Shown here: positions 51,077-58,765 of the stretch, in pieces | Layout: the number at the start of each line of letters is the position of its first letter | How positions within the stretch are numbered: the stretch's first letter is position 1 | NCBI GenBank assembly: GCA_900553355.1 | Contig: USDK01000009.1 | Span: 1-58,817 of the forward strand | Reading direction: 5' to 3' | DNA length: 58,817 bases | Origin: an uncultured Lachnospiraceae bacterium | GTDB taxonomy: Bacteria; Bacillota; Clostridia; Lachnospirales; Lachnospiraceae | Notes under the pieces: model-generated | Told to the model about the DNA's origin: nothing | Databases searched by the model: none | The model's input: the letters and a program-made list of their open reading frames with translations, nothing else | Translations under genes and position numbers: made by a program

Positions 51077-51107
51077 ATGTTAGAAAAAACAGTCAAAATG
51101 TTAGAAA
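51077..51107 (-). promoter_or_regulatory. Direct repeats upstream of alpha-galactosidase
   Basis: ATGTTAGAAA occurs at 51077-51086 and 51098-51107, exactly 21 bases apart (two helical turns). They lie 72-102 bases before the start codon on the coding strand. This spacing is typical of AraC-type or dimeric activator sites. Confidence 0.5.
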
Positions 51108-51113
51108 TATGAA

Positions 51114-51971
51114 TTAGTAAGTGCCGAGCTCTTCGATATAGCGGTCGATTTTTTTCAAACGTTTTTCGACACCGCGTACCTTGTGACTGATGGTTTCAAG
51201 AAGTGCTTCTGTCACAAACTGTGGCGCGACCATGGAGTTAAAAAAGTTATTGCTGTTTACAGGGGCCGTCAGAAGGACAGTCGCATACTCGGACAGAAGA
51301 GCGCTGGGCTTGTCTGTAATGACAACAATCTTTGCGCCGGCTTCCTTTCCCATCTTGGCAGCCAGCTTGTCTATGGAAGAATAGCGTGGAAAACTAAAAA
51401 TGATCAGGCAGTCATCTTTTGAAATATTACAGATATGATCGATCGGACTGATGGGAGATGCGTTGGTCATCTCTACGTTAGGGACCATATGCTTTAAGTA
51501 TAATAAAAAGTAATCACCCAGGCAGGAATTGCCCCGGGAGCAGACGATATATTTGTGTTTGGCGGAAATAATGGTATCTGCCGCCTCTTCAAAAGTCTGA
51601 ACGGTATTGTTGACAAAGATGGACTCCAGGTTTTTGGCGGAATTCTTCAGGTGACGTTTCAGATATTCAGCATTGTCATTGAGCTTTGCCCGTTTCGCAA
51701 TACGTTGTGAAGGCACTGTTATGCTGCTGGAAATACTTAAGACCTTATCCTGATAATCTTTCCGAAGGGCTTTCTGAAAATCTACAAAACCACTGTAGCC
51801 AAGAGATCTGCTGAACCGGATGACAGAGGATTCGCTGACGCCGAGCTTCAGTGCAATCTCTGTAGACGTCATAAAACAAGCGTCTGCAGAGTTGTCCAGA
51901 ATATATTTCGCAATCATTTTCTGTGTTTTTGTAAGAGTTGCATTATGTATGGTTTCCCTTAGTTCTTTCAA
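51114..51971 (-). CDS. RpiR/MurR-family transcriptional regulator
   Basis: 285 residues. The N-terminal HTH (LTKTQKMIAKYILDNSADACFMTSTEIALKLGVSESSVIRFSRSLGYSGF) is the RpiR type. The C-terminal SIS domain (about 125-255) contains YIVCSRGNS and SFPRYSSIDKLAAKMGKEAGAKIVVITD, which bind phosphosugars. It is upstream of the alpha-galactosidase gene in the same orientation, and likely controls it. The 288-base gap to the divergent ald gene holds a dyad and a promoter for ald. Confidence 0.9.
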   Translation of the reverse strand: MKELRETIHNATLTKTQKMIAKYILDNSADACFMTSTEIALKLGVSESSVIRFSRSLGYSGFVDFQKALRKDYQDKVLSISSSITVPSQRIAKRAKLNDNAEYLKRHLKNSAKNLESIFVNNTVQTFEEAADTIISAKHKYIVCSRGNSCLGDYFLLYLKHMVPNVEMTNASPISPIDHICNISKDDCLIIFSFPRYSSIDKLAAKMGKEAGAKIVVITDKPSALLSEYATVLLTAPVNSNNFFNSMVAPQFVTEALLETISHKVRGVEKRLKKIDRYIEELGTY

Positions 51972-52072
51972 AATTCCGGCCTCCCCTGCTATTGTTTCTT
52001 ATATATAAATTTAAGCACGAAATTTATAATTATGCAACAGAATTGTAAAAACAATTAGCAAATTAAAAACAA

Positions 52073-52132
52073 AATAAAAGTTTTGTGAAAAAAATAACTT
52101 TTATTGAATATTATACATCCCTGTGTTAGTAT
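52073..52132 (+). promoter_or_regulatory. Promoter and overlapping inverted repeat upstream of ald
   Basis: TTGAAT (52104-52109), 17 bases, TAGTAT (52127-52132). A 10-base perfect dyad AATAAAAGTT/AACTTTTATT (52073-52082, 52096-52105) abuts the -35 box, so a regulator may act here. The rest of the region is AT-rich. A CCGGA/TCCGG hairpin lies in the leader near 52200-52220. Confidence 0.5.
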
Positions 52133-52259
52133 AAGTTTAGAAACAAATGAATAATATTCTTCAGAAAAGAGACTGTAATGAAAAATATTGTTCAGAGAAC
52201 CGGACATCGGATCAATCCGGCGTAGGAATCATTTTTAAGAGAATCAGGAGGGAAAGACA

Positions 52260-53378
52260 TTGAAAGTAGGATGTGTAAAAGAAATCAAAAACAATGAATT
52301 CCGTGTTGGCATGACACCGGATAATGTTAAAATTTACGTGGGTGCAGGTCATGAGGTTTATATCGAAAAAGGTGCGGGACTTGGCTCTGGATTTACAGAT
52401 GCAGAGTATGAAGCTGCAGGAGCTAAGATGATCGATACCGCAAAAGAAGTATGGGATACTGTTGAGATGATGATCAAGGTAAAGGAACCCCTTCCGGAAG
52501 AGTATCCGTTATTCCATGAAGGACTGATCCTCTATACTTATCTTCATCTGGCAGCAGATAAGCCGCAGACAGACGCTCTTCTGAACGGAAAAGTAAAGGG
52601 CGTGGCTTATGAGACATTGTTTGATCCAAAGCAGGGCGGACTTCCTCTGCTGGCACCAATGAGCCAGATCGCAGGACGTTTAAGTATTCAGGAAGGTGCG
52701 AAATACCTTGAAAAGAGATTCGGAGGAGAAGGCGTACTTCTGGCAGGTGTTCCGGGAACTCCGAAGGCAAATATCGTAATCCTTGGAGGCGGAAACGTTG
52801 GTACGAACGCCTGCAAGATTGCAGTAGGAATGGGAGCAAACGTAACGATCCTGGACATCAGCCTTCCAAGACTTGCTTATCTGGACGATCTGTTTGGAGC
52901 ACGCGTTCAGACTCTTGTTTCAAACGATGCTAATATTGAGAAATCTGTAAAAGAAGCTGACCTGGTAATTGGTTCTGTTCTGATTCCAGGAAAGGCAGCT
53001 CCGAAGATCTTTAAGAAAAAATACTTAAAAGAAATGAAACCAGGTGCAGTATTCGTAGACGTAGCAGTTGACCAGGGCGGATGCGGCGAGACAACAAAGG
53101 TTACATATCATGATGATCCGATCTTTGTTGAAGATGGCGTTGTTCACTATTGTGTAGGAAATATGCCGGGAGCAGTTCCAAGAACTTCTACGATCGCGCT
53201 GACCAACGCAACAGTAAGCTATGGTCTTCAGATTGCCAACAAGGGACTGGAGCAGGCATGCAAGGATAATGAGGTGATCTATTCTGCAATCAATACCTAT
53301 GACGGAAAACTGACCTGCAAGAACGTAGCAGACAGCTTTGACTGCTATGAATATACAGACATCAAGACACTTTGCTAA
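52260..53378 (+). CDS. ald: Alanine dehydrogenase
   Basis: NAD-dependent interconversion of L-alanine and pyruvate plus ammonia. The 372-residue protein has KEIKNNEFRVGMTP at the start, the catalytic Lys and His region (MIKVKEPLPEEY, YTYLHLAAD), and NAD motif VILGGGNVGTNACKIA, then ISLPRLAYLDDLFG. It starts at a TTG with AGGAGGG 7 bases upstream. It is monocistronic and ends before a terminator hairpin. In spore formers it serves alanine use during growth and sporulation. Confidence 0.95.
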   Translation: MKVGCVKEIKNNEFRVGMTPDNVKIYVGAGHEVYIEKGAGLGSGFTDAEYEAAGAKMIDTAKEVWDTVEMMIKVKEPLPEEYPLFHEGLILYTYLHLAADKPQTDALLNGKVKGVAYETLFDPKQGGLPLLAPMSQIAGRLSIQEGAKYLEKRFGGEGVLLAGVPGTPKANIVILGGGNVGTNACKIAVGMGANVTILDISLPRLAYLDDLFGARVQTLVSNDANIEKSVKEADLVIGSVLIPGKAAPKIFKKKYLKEMKPGAVFVDVAVDQGGCGETTKVTYHDDPIFVEDGVVHYCVGNMPGAVPRTSTIALTNATVSYGLQIANKGLEQACKDNEVIYSAINTYDGKLTCKNVADSFDCYEYTDIKTLC

Positions 53379-53422
53379 AAGACAAATTAAGACATTTCCA
53401 AACTTAATTCCTTCAAGTTGCG

Positions 53423-53458
53423 AAAAGGGGCTTACAATTTCGGTTGTAAGCTCCTTTT
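53423..53458 (+). terminator. Hairpin after ald
   Basis: AAAAGGGGCTTACAA (53423-53437) pairs with TTGTAAGCTCCTTTT (53444-53458) with one mismatch. The T-run is short (TTTT), followed by GG. Confidence 0.65.
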
Positions 53459-53484
53459 GGTTGTGTTATACTACGGATATAACA
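53444..53484 (+). promoter_or_regulatory. Promoter and operator of the gntR-clpC operon
   Basis: TTGTAA (53444-53449), 17 bases, TATACT (53467-53472). A dyad TGTTATA-N7-TATAACA (53464-53484) covers the -10 box and resembles YtrA-type GntR sites, so the following regulator probably controls itself. The -35 box lies inside the ald terminator stem. Confidence 0.55.
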
Positions 53485-53519
53485 AAAGAGAAAGAGAGAT
53501 ACAAAAGCGGGTGAGGCAT

Positions 53520-53894
53520 ATGATGATAGAGATTGATTTTAATAGTGAAGAAGCGCTTTACGTGCAGCTGCAGAATCAGATTATCATGGGAATTGCCATG
53601 GATCTGATCAAGGAAGGCGATACACTTCCATCTGTGCGCCAGCTTGCCGATACCGTAGGTATTAATATGCATACAGTCAATAAGGCATATACTGTGTTGA
53701 AGCAGGAGGGATTTATCCGTCTGGACCGCAGGAAAGGAGCGGTAATCGCGCTTGATATCGACAAGGCGGAATCACTGATTAAGATGAGGGAAAATCTGAG
53801 GATTCTGCTGGCGAAGGGCTGCTGTAAGAATATTACAAGAGAAGAGGTACATGCCCTGGTAGATGATATTTTTGATGAGTATGGAAAGGAATAG
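53520..53894 (+). CDS. GntR-family regulator, YtrA subfamily
   Basis: 124 residues from the ATG at 53520 with GGGTGAGG upstream; an earlier in-frame start overlaps the terminator. The winged-helix is ALYVQLQNQIIMGIAMDLIKEGDTLPSVRQLADTVGINMHTVNKAYTVLKQEGFIRLDRRKGAVI. The C-terminal helical part is short (~45 residues), which is the YtrA pattern. It lies 8 bases before clpC, in the position where ctsR stands in Bacillus. So it may regulate clpC, although this is inferred only from order and from the dyad over the promoter. Confidence 0.85.
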   Translation: MMIEIDFNSEEALYVQLQNQIIMGIAMDLIKEGDTLPSVRQLADTVGINMHTVNKAYTVLKQEGFIRLDRRKGAVIALDIDKAESLIKMRENLRILLAKGCCKNITREEVHALVDDIFDEYGKE

Positions 53895-53902
53895 CAGACA
53901 AC

Positions 53903-56341
53903 ATGAATTATACACGACAGGCGAATGAAGTATTAAGGATTGCCGAAAAGACGGCTAAGGAGATGAATCATCCTTATATCGGAACAGAGCACCTTCTGAT
54001 CGGGTTAAGACAGGTTTATACCGGTGTTGCAGGCCAGATCCTGGATGCAAACGGGGTGGAGGAAGAGCGGATCTTAAAAGTGATGGAAGAACTGGTGTCT
54101 CCGGTAGGAGATGTGGCTGTAGCTCACCGCCCGGAGGTCAGTCCAAGGCTTGCATATATTTTAGAAGACAGTAAAGCAGAAGCGCAGCGCTTCCGCTCGG
54201 AAGAGATTGGGACGGAGCATATGCTGCTGGCGCTGTTAAGAGATGTGGACTGTGTCGCATGCAGGATTCTTCTGACTCTGAATATCAATCTGCAGAAGGT
54301 ATATCAGGAGATTCTGGATGTCCTGGGAGTGGATCCAAAAGAATATCAGGAAGAGCTGGCTTCAGAGGCCGGACGGGGAAGAGAAGGCGTGCTGGAGCAG
54401 TTTGGCACGGATCTGACGGCTCAGGCGGCAGAAGGAAAGCTGGATCCTGTGATCGGGAGAGAAGAAGAGATTGGCAGACTGATGCAGGTTTTAAGCCGCA
54501 GGACGAAGAATAATCCCTGCCTGGTAGGAGAGCCTGGCGTGGGGAAGACGGCGGTGATTGAAGGCCTGGCATCCCAGATCGCGGCAGGAGTTGTCCCGGA
54601 TGGCATGAAAGACAAGAGAATTCTGACCATGGATCTGGCGGCGATGATTGCCGGCTCTAAGTACAGAGGAGAGTTTGAGGAGAGGATGAAGAAGCTGATC
54701 CAGGAGGTGAAGGCGGCAGGAAATGTGATATTGTTCCTGGATGAGGTGCATACGATCATCGGAGCAGGAGGTGCAGAAGGTGCCATGGATGCCTCCAATA
54801 TTCTGAAGCCGTCCCTGGCCAGAGGAGAACTGCAGCTGATCGGCGCAACGACTATCGGAGAGTACCGGAAATATATCGAAAAAGATGCGGCGCTGGAGAG
54901 GCGTTTCCAGCCAATTACAGTAGAAGAGCCCACGGAAGAACAGTGCCTGAAGATCCTGGAGGGACTCTGCTCCAGATATGAGGCCCATCATCATGTGAAA
55001 ATCGAGGAGGAGGCGTTGCAGGCAGCGGTAAAAATGTCAGCCCGGTACATCAGCGACCGCTTCCTTCCGGATAAGGCCATTGATGTGCTGGATGAGGCAT
55101 GTTCGAAAGTCAGCCTGAAAGGTTTCCGTGTTCCGGAAAAGATTTTTGAGCTGGAAAAGACGTCCCAGAATCTTGCAATGGATCTGGAAGATGCGCTGGT
55201 GCGGGGAGATGTGGCTGAGGCGTCTTTGGTTCGGAAGGAACGAGAAGAGGCTATAAAGAAGCTGGCACAGCAGAAAAAGCGTTTTCAGCAGAAGAATGCC
55301 GGTAAGAAATTGATCGTTACTGAAGAAGATATTGCAGAAGTAGTATCTCAATGGACGAAGATCCCGGTGAAGAAGCTGGCGGAATCTGAGAGCGCACGGT
55401 TAAATCGTCTGGAAAAGACACTGCATAAACGGGTAGTGGGACAGGATGAAGCTGTTACGGCGGTGGCCCGTTCCATCAAGAGAGGAAGAGTAGGACTTAA
55501 GGATCCGAAGCGCCCGATCGGCTCGTTTTTGTTCCTGGGGCCGACAGGTGTAGGAAAGACAGAGCTTTCTAAGGCTCTGGCGGAAGCTTTATTTGGAACA
55601 GAGGATTCGATGATTCGTGTGGATATGTCGGAGTATATGGAAAAGCACAGTGTGTCTAAAATGATCGGATCTCCTCCGGGATATGTGGGACATGAAGAGG
55701 GCGGTCAGCTCAGTGAGCAGGTGCGCAGGCATCCCTATTCCGTGATCCTGTTTGACGAGATTGAAAAAGCCCATCCGGATGTATTTAACATACTTCTGCA
55801 GGTGCTGGATGACGGGCATATAACAGATTCTCAGGGCAGAAAAGTGGATTTCTGTAATACAGTGATCATTATGACTTCCAATGCCGGAGCACAGTCCATT
55901 ATAGACCCCAAGAAGCTGGGATTTAATGTAAAAGAGGATACGGCAGGCGATTATAAACGGATGAAGAGCAATGTTATGAATGAAGTGAAGCTGATCTTCA
56001 GGCCGGAATTCCTAAATCGTATCGATGAAATACTTGTATTCCATCCGCTGACCCAGGATGAGATGAAGAAAATTGTCGGCATGATGTGTCAGGATCTGAT
56101 CAGGCGTGCAAAAGAACAGTTGAATATCCAGCTGACAATCCGGGATTCTGTCAAGAAACACATAGTGGAAACCGGCACGGATCAGAAGTATGGGGCCAGA
56201 CCTTTGCGGCGGGCAGTGCAGAATCAGCTGGAGGATAAGCTGGCAGAGGCAGTGCTTGCAGGAGAAATCAAGGAAGGCTCAGAGGTGGTGGCAGGTATGT
56301 CTAAAAAAGAAATAAAATTTATGCCAAAGGCTACAAAATAA
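53903..56341 (+). CDS. clpC: ATP-dependent Clp protease ATP-binding subunit ClpC
   Basis: 812 residues. Two Clp-N repeats (about 1-145) are followed by AAA1 with Walker A GEPGVGKTAVIEGL and the loop GSKYRGEFEERMK. A middle coiled region (about 400-460) of ClpC type follows, then AAA2 with GPTGVGKTELSKAL and the MIGSPPGYVGHEEGGQ segment. ClpC unfolds proteins for ClpP and for proteolysis of regulators. No mcsA, mcsB or ctsR genes are adjacent, unlike Bacillus. The upstream gene is a YtrA-type GntR regulator. Confidence 0.94.
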   Translation: MNYTRQANEVLRIAEKTAKEMNHPYIGTEHLLIGLRQVYTGVAGQILDANGVEEERILKVMEELVSPVGDVAVAHRPEVSPRLAYILEDSKAEAQRFRSEEIGTEHMLLALLRDVDCVACRILLTLNINLQKVYQEILDVLGVDPKEYQEELASEAGRGREGVLEQFGTDLTAQAAEGKLDPVIGREEEIGRLMQVLSRRTKNNPCLVGEPGVGKTAVIEGLASQIAAGVVPDGMKDKRILTMDLAAMIAGSKYRGEFEERMKKLIQEVKAAGNVILFLDEVHTIIGAGGAEGAMDASNILKPSLARGELQLIGATTIGEYRKYIEKDAALERRFQPITVEEPTEEQCLKILEGLCSRYEAHHHVKIEEEALQAAVKMSARYISDRFLPDKAIDVLDEACSKVSLKGFRVPEKIFELEKTSQNLAMDLEDALVRGDVAEASLVRKEREEAIKKLAQQKKRFQQKNAGKKLIVTEEDIAEVVSQWTKIPVKKLAESESARLNRLEKTLHKRVVGQDEAVTAVARSIKRGRVGLKDPKRPIGSFLFLGPTGVGKTELSKALAEALFGTEDSMIRVDMSEYMEKHSVSKMIGSPPGYVGHEEGGQLSEQVRRHPYSVILFDEIEKAHPDVFNILLQVLDDGHITDSQGRKVDFCNTVIIMTSNAGAQSIIDPKKLGFNVKEDTAGDYKRMKSNVMNEVKLIFRPEFLNRIDEILVFHPLTQDEMKKIVGMMCQDLIRRAKEQLNIQLTIRDSVKKHIVETGTDQKYGARPLRRAVQNQLEDKLAEAVLAGEIKEGSEVVAGMSKKEIKFMPKATK

Positions 56342-56396
56342 CCCCGATTTAAGATATAATAGGGGTACAAATGAAGAAGCGTAGGAGGATATTATA

Positions 56397-56810
56397 ATGG
56401 CAGCAGTGAAAGAACTTTTGAGAGCTGAAGCAGATGGAACATTAAGCTTTGGAGATTATACGCTGGAGAGTAAGACAAAGCTGGATGGCTTCGAGCATCA
56501 AGGGGACATTTACAAGGTAAAGACTTTTGCGGAGATTACGAAACTGGAACGTAACGGAATGTTTGTATATGAGTCGGTGCCGGGAACGGCGGTTGAGAAT
56601 TTCCACGCATCCGAAGAAGAGGTAAGTTTCGAGGTGTCAGGACCGAAGGATGCTCAGTTTACACTGGAGATGGAGGCAGACACGCAGTATGAGGTGTACA
56701 TGAATGGGGAAAGCATCGGAGAGATGAAGACCAATTTAAGCGGTAAGCTGAGTGTCAGTGTAGAGCTGGGAGAAGGCGAGAAAGTTTCTGTAAAGATTGT
56801 GAAGCTGTAA
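56397..56810 (+). CDS. Small acidic beta-rich protein of unknown function
   Basis: 137 residues, no signal peptide or membrane helix. It begins AAVKELLRAEADGTLSFGDYTL and has KVKTFAEITKLERNGMFVYESVPGTAV, then beta-strand-like repeats ending GKLSVSVELGEGEKVSVKIVK. Close homologues in related genomes are sometimes labelled endosialidase, but nothing here shows a sialidase fold, so I do not use that name. GTAGGAGG is upstream. It lies between clpC and radA with its own hairpin downstream. Confidence 0.6.
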   Translation: MAAVKELLRAEADGTLSFGDYTLESKTKLDGFEHQGDIYKVKTFAEITKLERNGMFVYESVPGTAVENFHASEEEVSFEVSGPKDAQFTLEMEADTQYEVYMNGESIGEMKTNLSGKLSVSVELGEGEKVSVKIVKL

Positions 56811-56843
56811 GTCTGAAGCCGGAAAAGCAGGCTATGGAAATAT

Positions 56844-56871
56844 ACAGGGCAGTCCTAAGTGGCTGCCCTGT
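56844..56871 (+). terminator. Hairpin after the small acidic protein gene
   Basis: ACAGGGCAG (56844-56852) pairs with CTGCCCTGT (56863-56871). The T-tract is weak (TTGCATTG), and the last base overlaps the radA -35 box. Confidence 0.5.
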
Positions 56872-56899
56872 TGCATTGTAAACTTATTTTGTGTATGAT
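56871..56899 (+). promoter_or_regulatory. Candidate promoter of radA
   Basis: TTGCAT (56871-56876), 17 bases, TATGAT (56894-56899), 29 bases before the ATG. Confidence 0.55.
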
Positions 56900-56928
56900 A
56901 AGACCACGACGAATCTGGGAGGCATAAG

Positions 56929-58308
56929 ATGGCTAAGGGAAAGAAGACTGTATTTTTTTGTCAGAACTGCGGGCACGAAGAGAGTAAATGGCTGGGACAG
57001 TGCCCTGCCTGTAAAGAATGGAATACGTTTGTAGAAGAAAGAGTTACTGTGACAAAAGGAACGACATCCCAAAAGACGGAAGCTGGAAGAAATGGAGCTT
57101 CCGCCCCGGTGACTCTGTCCAGCGTTACGGCAGATGAAGACGAGCGGATCAGAACAGGGATCGGCGAACTTGACCGTGTGCTTGGGGGTGGGATTGTTCA
57201 GGGATCCCTGGTCCTGGTAGGAGGAGATCCGGGGATTGGTAAATCTACCCTTCTTTTGCAGGTATGCCAGAAGCTTTCGGATATGGAGAAAAAGGTGTTG
57301 TATATTTCCGGTGAGGAGTCATTGAAGCAGATTAAGCTTAGAGCAGACCGGATGGGAAAGTTTTCGGATCACCTCTACCTTCTGTGTGAGACGAACCTGG
57401 ATCTGATCCGACAGACGATTGAGAAAGAGAAGCCGGATATCGTGGTTATTGATTCGATCCAGACGATGTATAATGAAGAAGTGACTTCAGCACCGGGCAG
57501 CGTATCTCAGGTGAGAGAATCTACAAATGTTCTGATGCAGCTGGCAAAAGGGATGAACATTGCTGTTTTTATTGTGGGTCATGTTACTAAGGAAGGAACG
57601 GTAGCAGGTCCGAGAGTACTGGAACATATGGTGGATACCGTCCTTTATTTTGAAGGTGACCGGCACGCTTCTTATCGGATCCTCCGGGGAGTCAAGAACC
57701 GGTTTGGTTCGACGAATGAGATTGGTGTGTTTGAAATGCGGCGGGAAGGGCTGACAGAGGTGGAAAACCCGTCAGAATTCATGCTCAGCGGCAGACCGCA
57801 AAATGCGTCTGGTTCCGTCGTGGCCTGTGCACTGGAGGGAACACGTCCTATATTAATGGAAATCCAGGCACTGGTATGCCGCAGTAATTTTGGAATGCCC
57901 AGAAGGACTGCTGCGGGTCTGGATTATAACCGTGTGAATCTCCTGATGGCGGTTCTGGAAAAACGTTCCGGGCTTCCGTTGTCCAATTATGACGCCTATG
58001 TAAATATTGCCGGAGGAATCAGGATGAATGAGCCGGCGGCAGATCTTGGGATCGTATTGGCAATTGCTTCCAGTTATAAAAACCGGGCGGTCCCGGAAGA
58101 CACGATTGTTTTCGGGGAAGTAGGTTTAAGCGGTGAAGTACGAGCAGTATCCATGCCGGAGCAAAGAGTAGCAGAAGCAAGGAAGCTGGGGTTCAAGACC
58201 TGTATTATCCCGGAAGTGTCTTTGAAGTCGCTGGGAGAACCATTGGATAAGCTGGGAATTTCGGTAGTAGGAGTTCGCTCAGTAAATCAAGTGATTAATA
58301 TGCTATAA
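56929..58308 (+). CDS. radA: DNA repair protein RadA/Sms
   Basis: A RecA-like DnaB-type helicase that helps branch migration in recombination and transformation. The 459-residue protein has an N-terminal zinc finger CQNCGHEESKWLGQCPAC, the RecA core with Walker A GGDPGIGKSTLL, the KNRFG motif (VKNRFGST) and a C-terminal Lon-protease-like domain (about 280-459) with DLGIVLAIASSYKNR and VGLSGEVRAV. Start has GGGAGGC. A perfect 52-base palindrome covers its stop region. Confidence 0.96.
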   Translation: MAKGKKTVFFCQNCGHEESKWLGQCPACKEWNTFVEERVTVTKGTTSQKTEAGRNGASAPVTLSSVTADEDERIRTGIGELDRVLGGGIVQGSLVLVGGDPGIGKSTLLLQVCQKLSDMEKKVLYISGEESLKQIKLRADRMGKFSDHLYLLCETNLDLIRQTIEKEKPDIVVIDSIQTMYNEEVTSAPGSVSQVRESTNVLMQLAKGMNIAVFIVGHVTKEGTVAGPRVLEHMVDTVLYFEGDRHASYRILRGVKNRFGSTNEIGVFEMRREGLTEVENPSEFMLSGRPQNASGSVVACALEGTRPILMEIQALVCRSNFGMPRRTAAGLDYNRVNLLMAVLEKRSGLPLSNYDAYVNIAGGIRMNEPAADLGIVLAIASSYKNRAVPEDTIVFGEVGLSGEVRAVSMPEQRVAEARKLGFKTCIIPEVSLKSLGEPLDKLGISVVGVRSVNQVINML

Positions 58309-58361
58309 TTCCACTGGGGACGGGGGATTCCCGGGAATCCCCCGTCCCCAGTGGAATTTTA
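58307..58361 (+). terminator. GGGGACG-type palindrome, copy 4: perfect 52-base palindrome at the radA terminator
   Basis: Bases 58307-58358 form a perfect palindrome with no loop (arms of 26 bases around 58332/58333). The core is GGGGACGGGGGATTCCC, as in copy 2, and TTT follows. The stop codon of radA lies at its left edge. Confidence 0.85.
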
Positions 58362-58370
58362 TCCCCAAAA

Positions 58371-58415
58371 TGTGGAAAAGTGCTGTGGAAAGCATGTGGA
58401 AAAGATGTGGATAAG
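58371..58415 (+). repeat. Four TGTGGA direct repeats, DnaA-box-like
   Basis: TGTGGAAAAG (58371), TGTGGAAAG (58384), TGTGGAAAAG (58395) and TGTGGATAAG (58406) are spaced 11-13 bases. The last contains TGTGGATAA, the complement of the DnaA box TTATCCACA. They lie upstream of the rrn promoters. Confidence 0.6.
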
Positions 58416-58456
58416 TAGGAAAAGGAAAAAAGATGGAAAAAAATGAAAAAGAAGGG

Positions 58457-58485
58457 TTGACATTTAAATTCTGACGTGATATTCT
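58457..58485 (+). promoter_or_regulatory. rRNA operon promoter P1
   Basis: TTGACA (58457-58462), 17 bases, TATTCT (58480-58485). The downstream bases contain GCTGTCG, also found after P2. Confidence 0.75.
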
Positions 58486-58559
58486 AACACAGCTGTCGCA
58501 GATGAGCGGCGTGGGAGCGCAGGCTGAGAAAAGGGCAGCGGAAAAAATAAAAAAAGCTG

Positions 58560-58588
58560 TTGACAAGAGCTTGAAGATGTGATAATCT
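58560..58588 (+). promoter_or_regulatory. rRNA operon promoter P2
   Basis: TTGACA (58560-58565), 17 bases, TAATCT (58583-58588). An A-rich run (GAAAAAATAAAAAAAGC) just upstream is like an UP element. GCTGTCG follows as for P1. Confidence 0.75.
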
Positions 58589-58765
58589 AATATGGCTGTC
58601 GAAAACAGCAGAAACAAAGAACTTTGATAACTGAATAATAGACAACGACCCTGAAGATTCTTTTGAGAAGAATAATTCAGAATGGGACATCGAGAGATGT
58701 CAACCCAAAAACAGTAAGTAACGGGATAGGAAAAGCGAGCAGTTTTTCCTGACCGAGAGAGAACT

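Noticed and set aside
51972..52259. T-box or alanine-responsive leader before ald
   Set aside because: No specifier-loop hairpin or T-box core (such as GGGTGGNACC) is seen; only a dyad, promoter boxes and a short hairpin.
58371..58415. Chromosomal replication origin
   Set aside because: Only one repeat fits the DnaA box well, and dnaA, dnaN and an AT-rich unwinding region are absent; the site lies before an rRNA operon.
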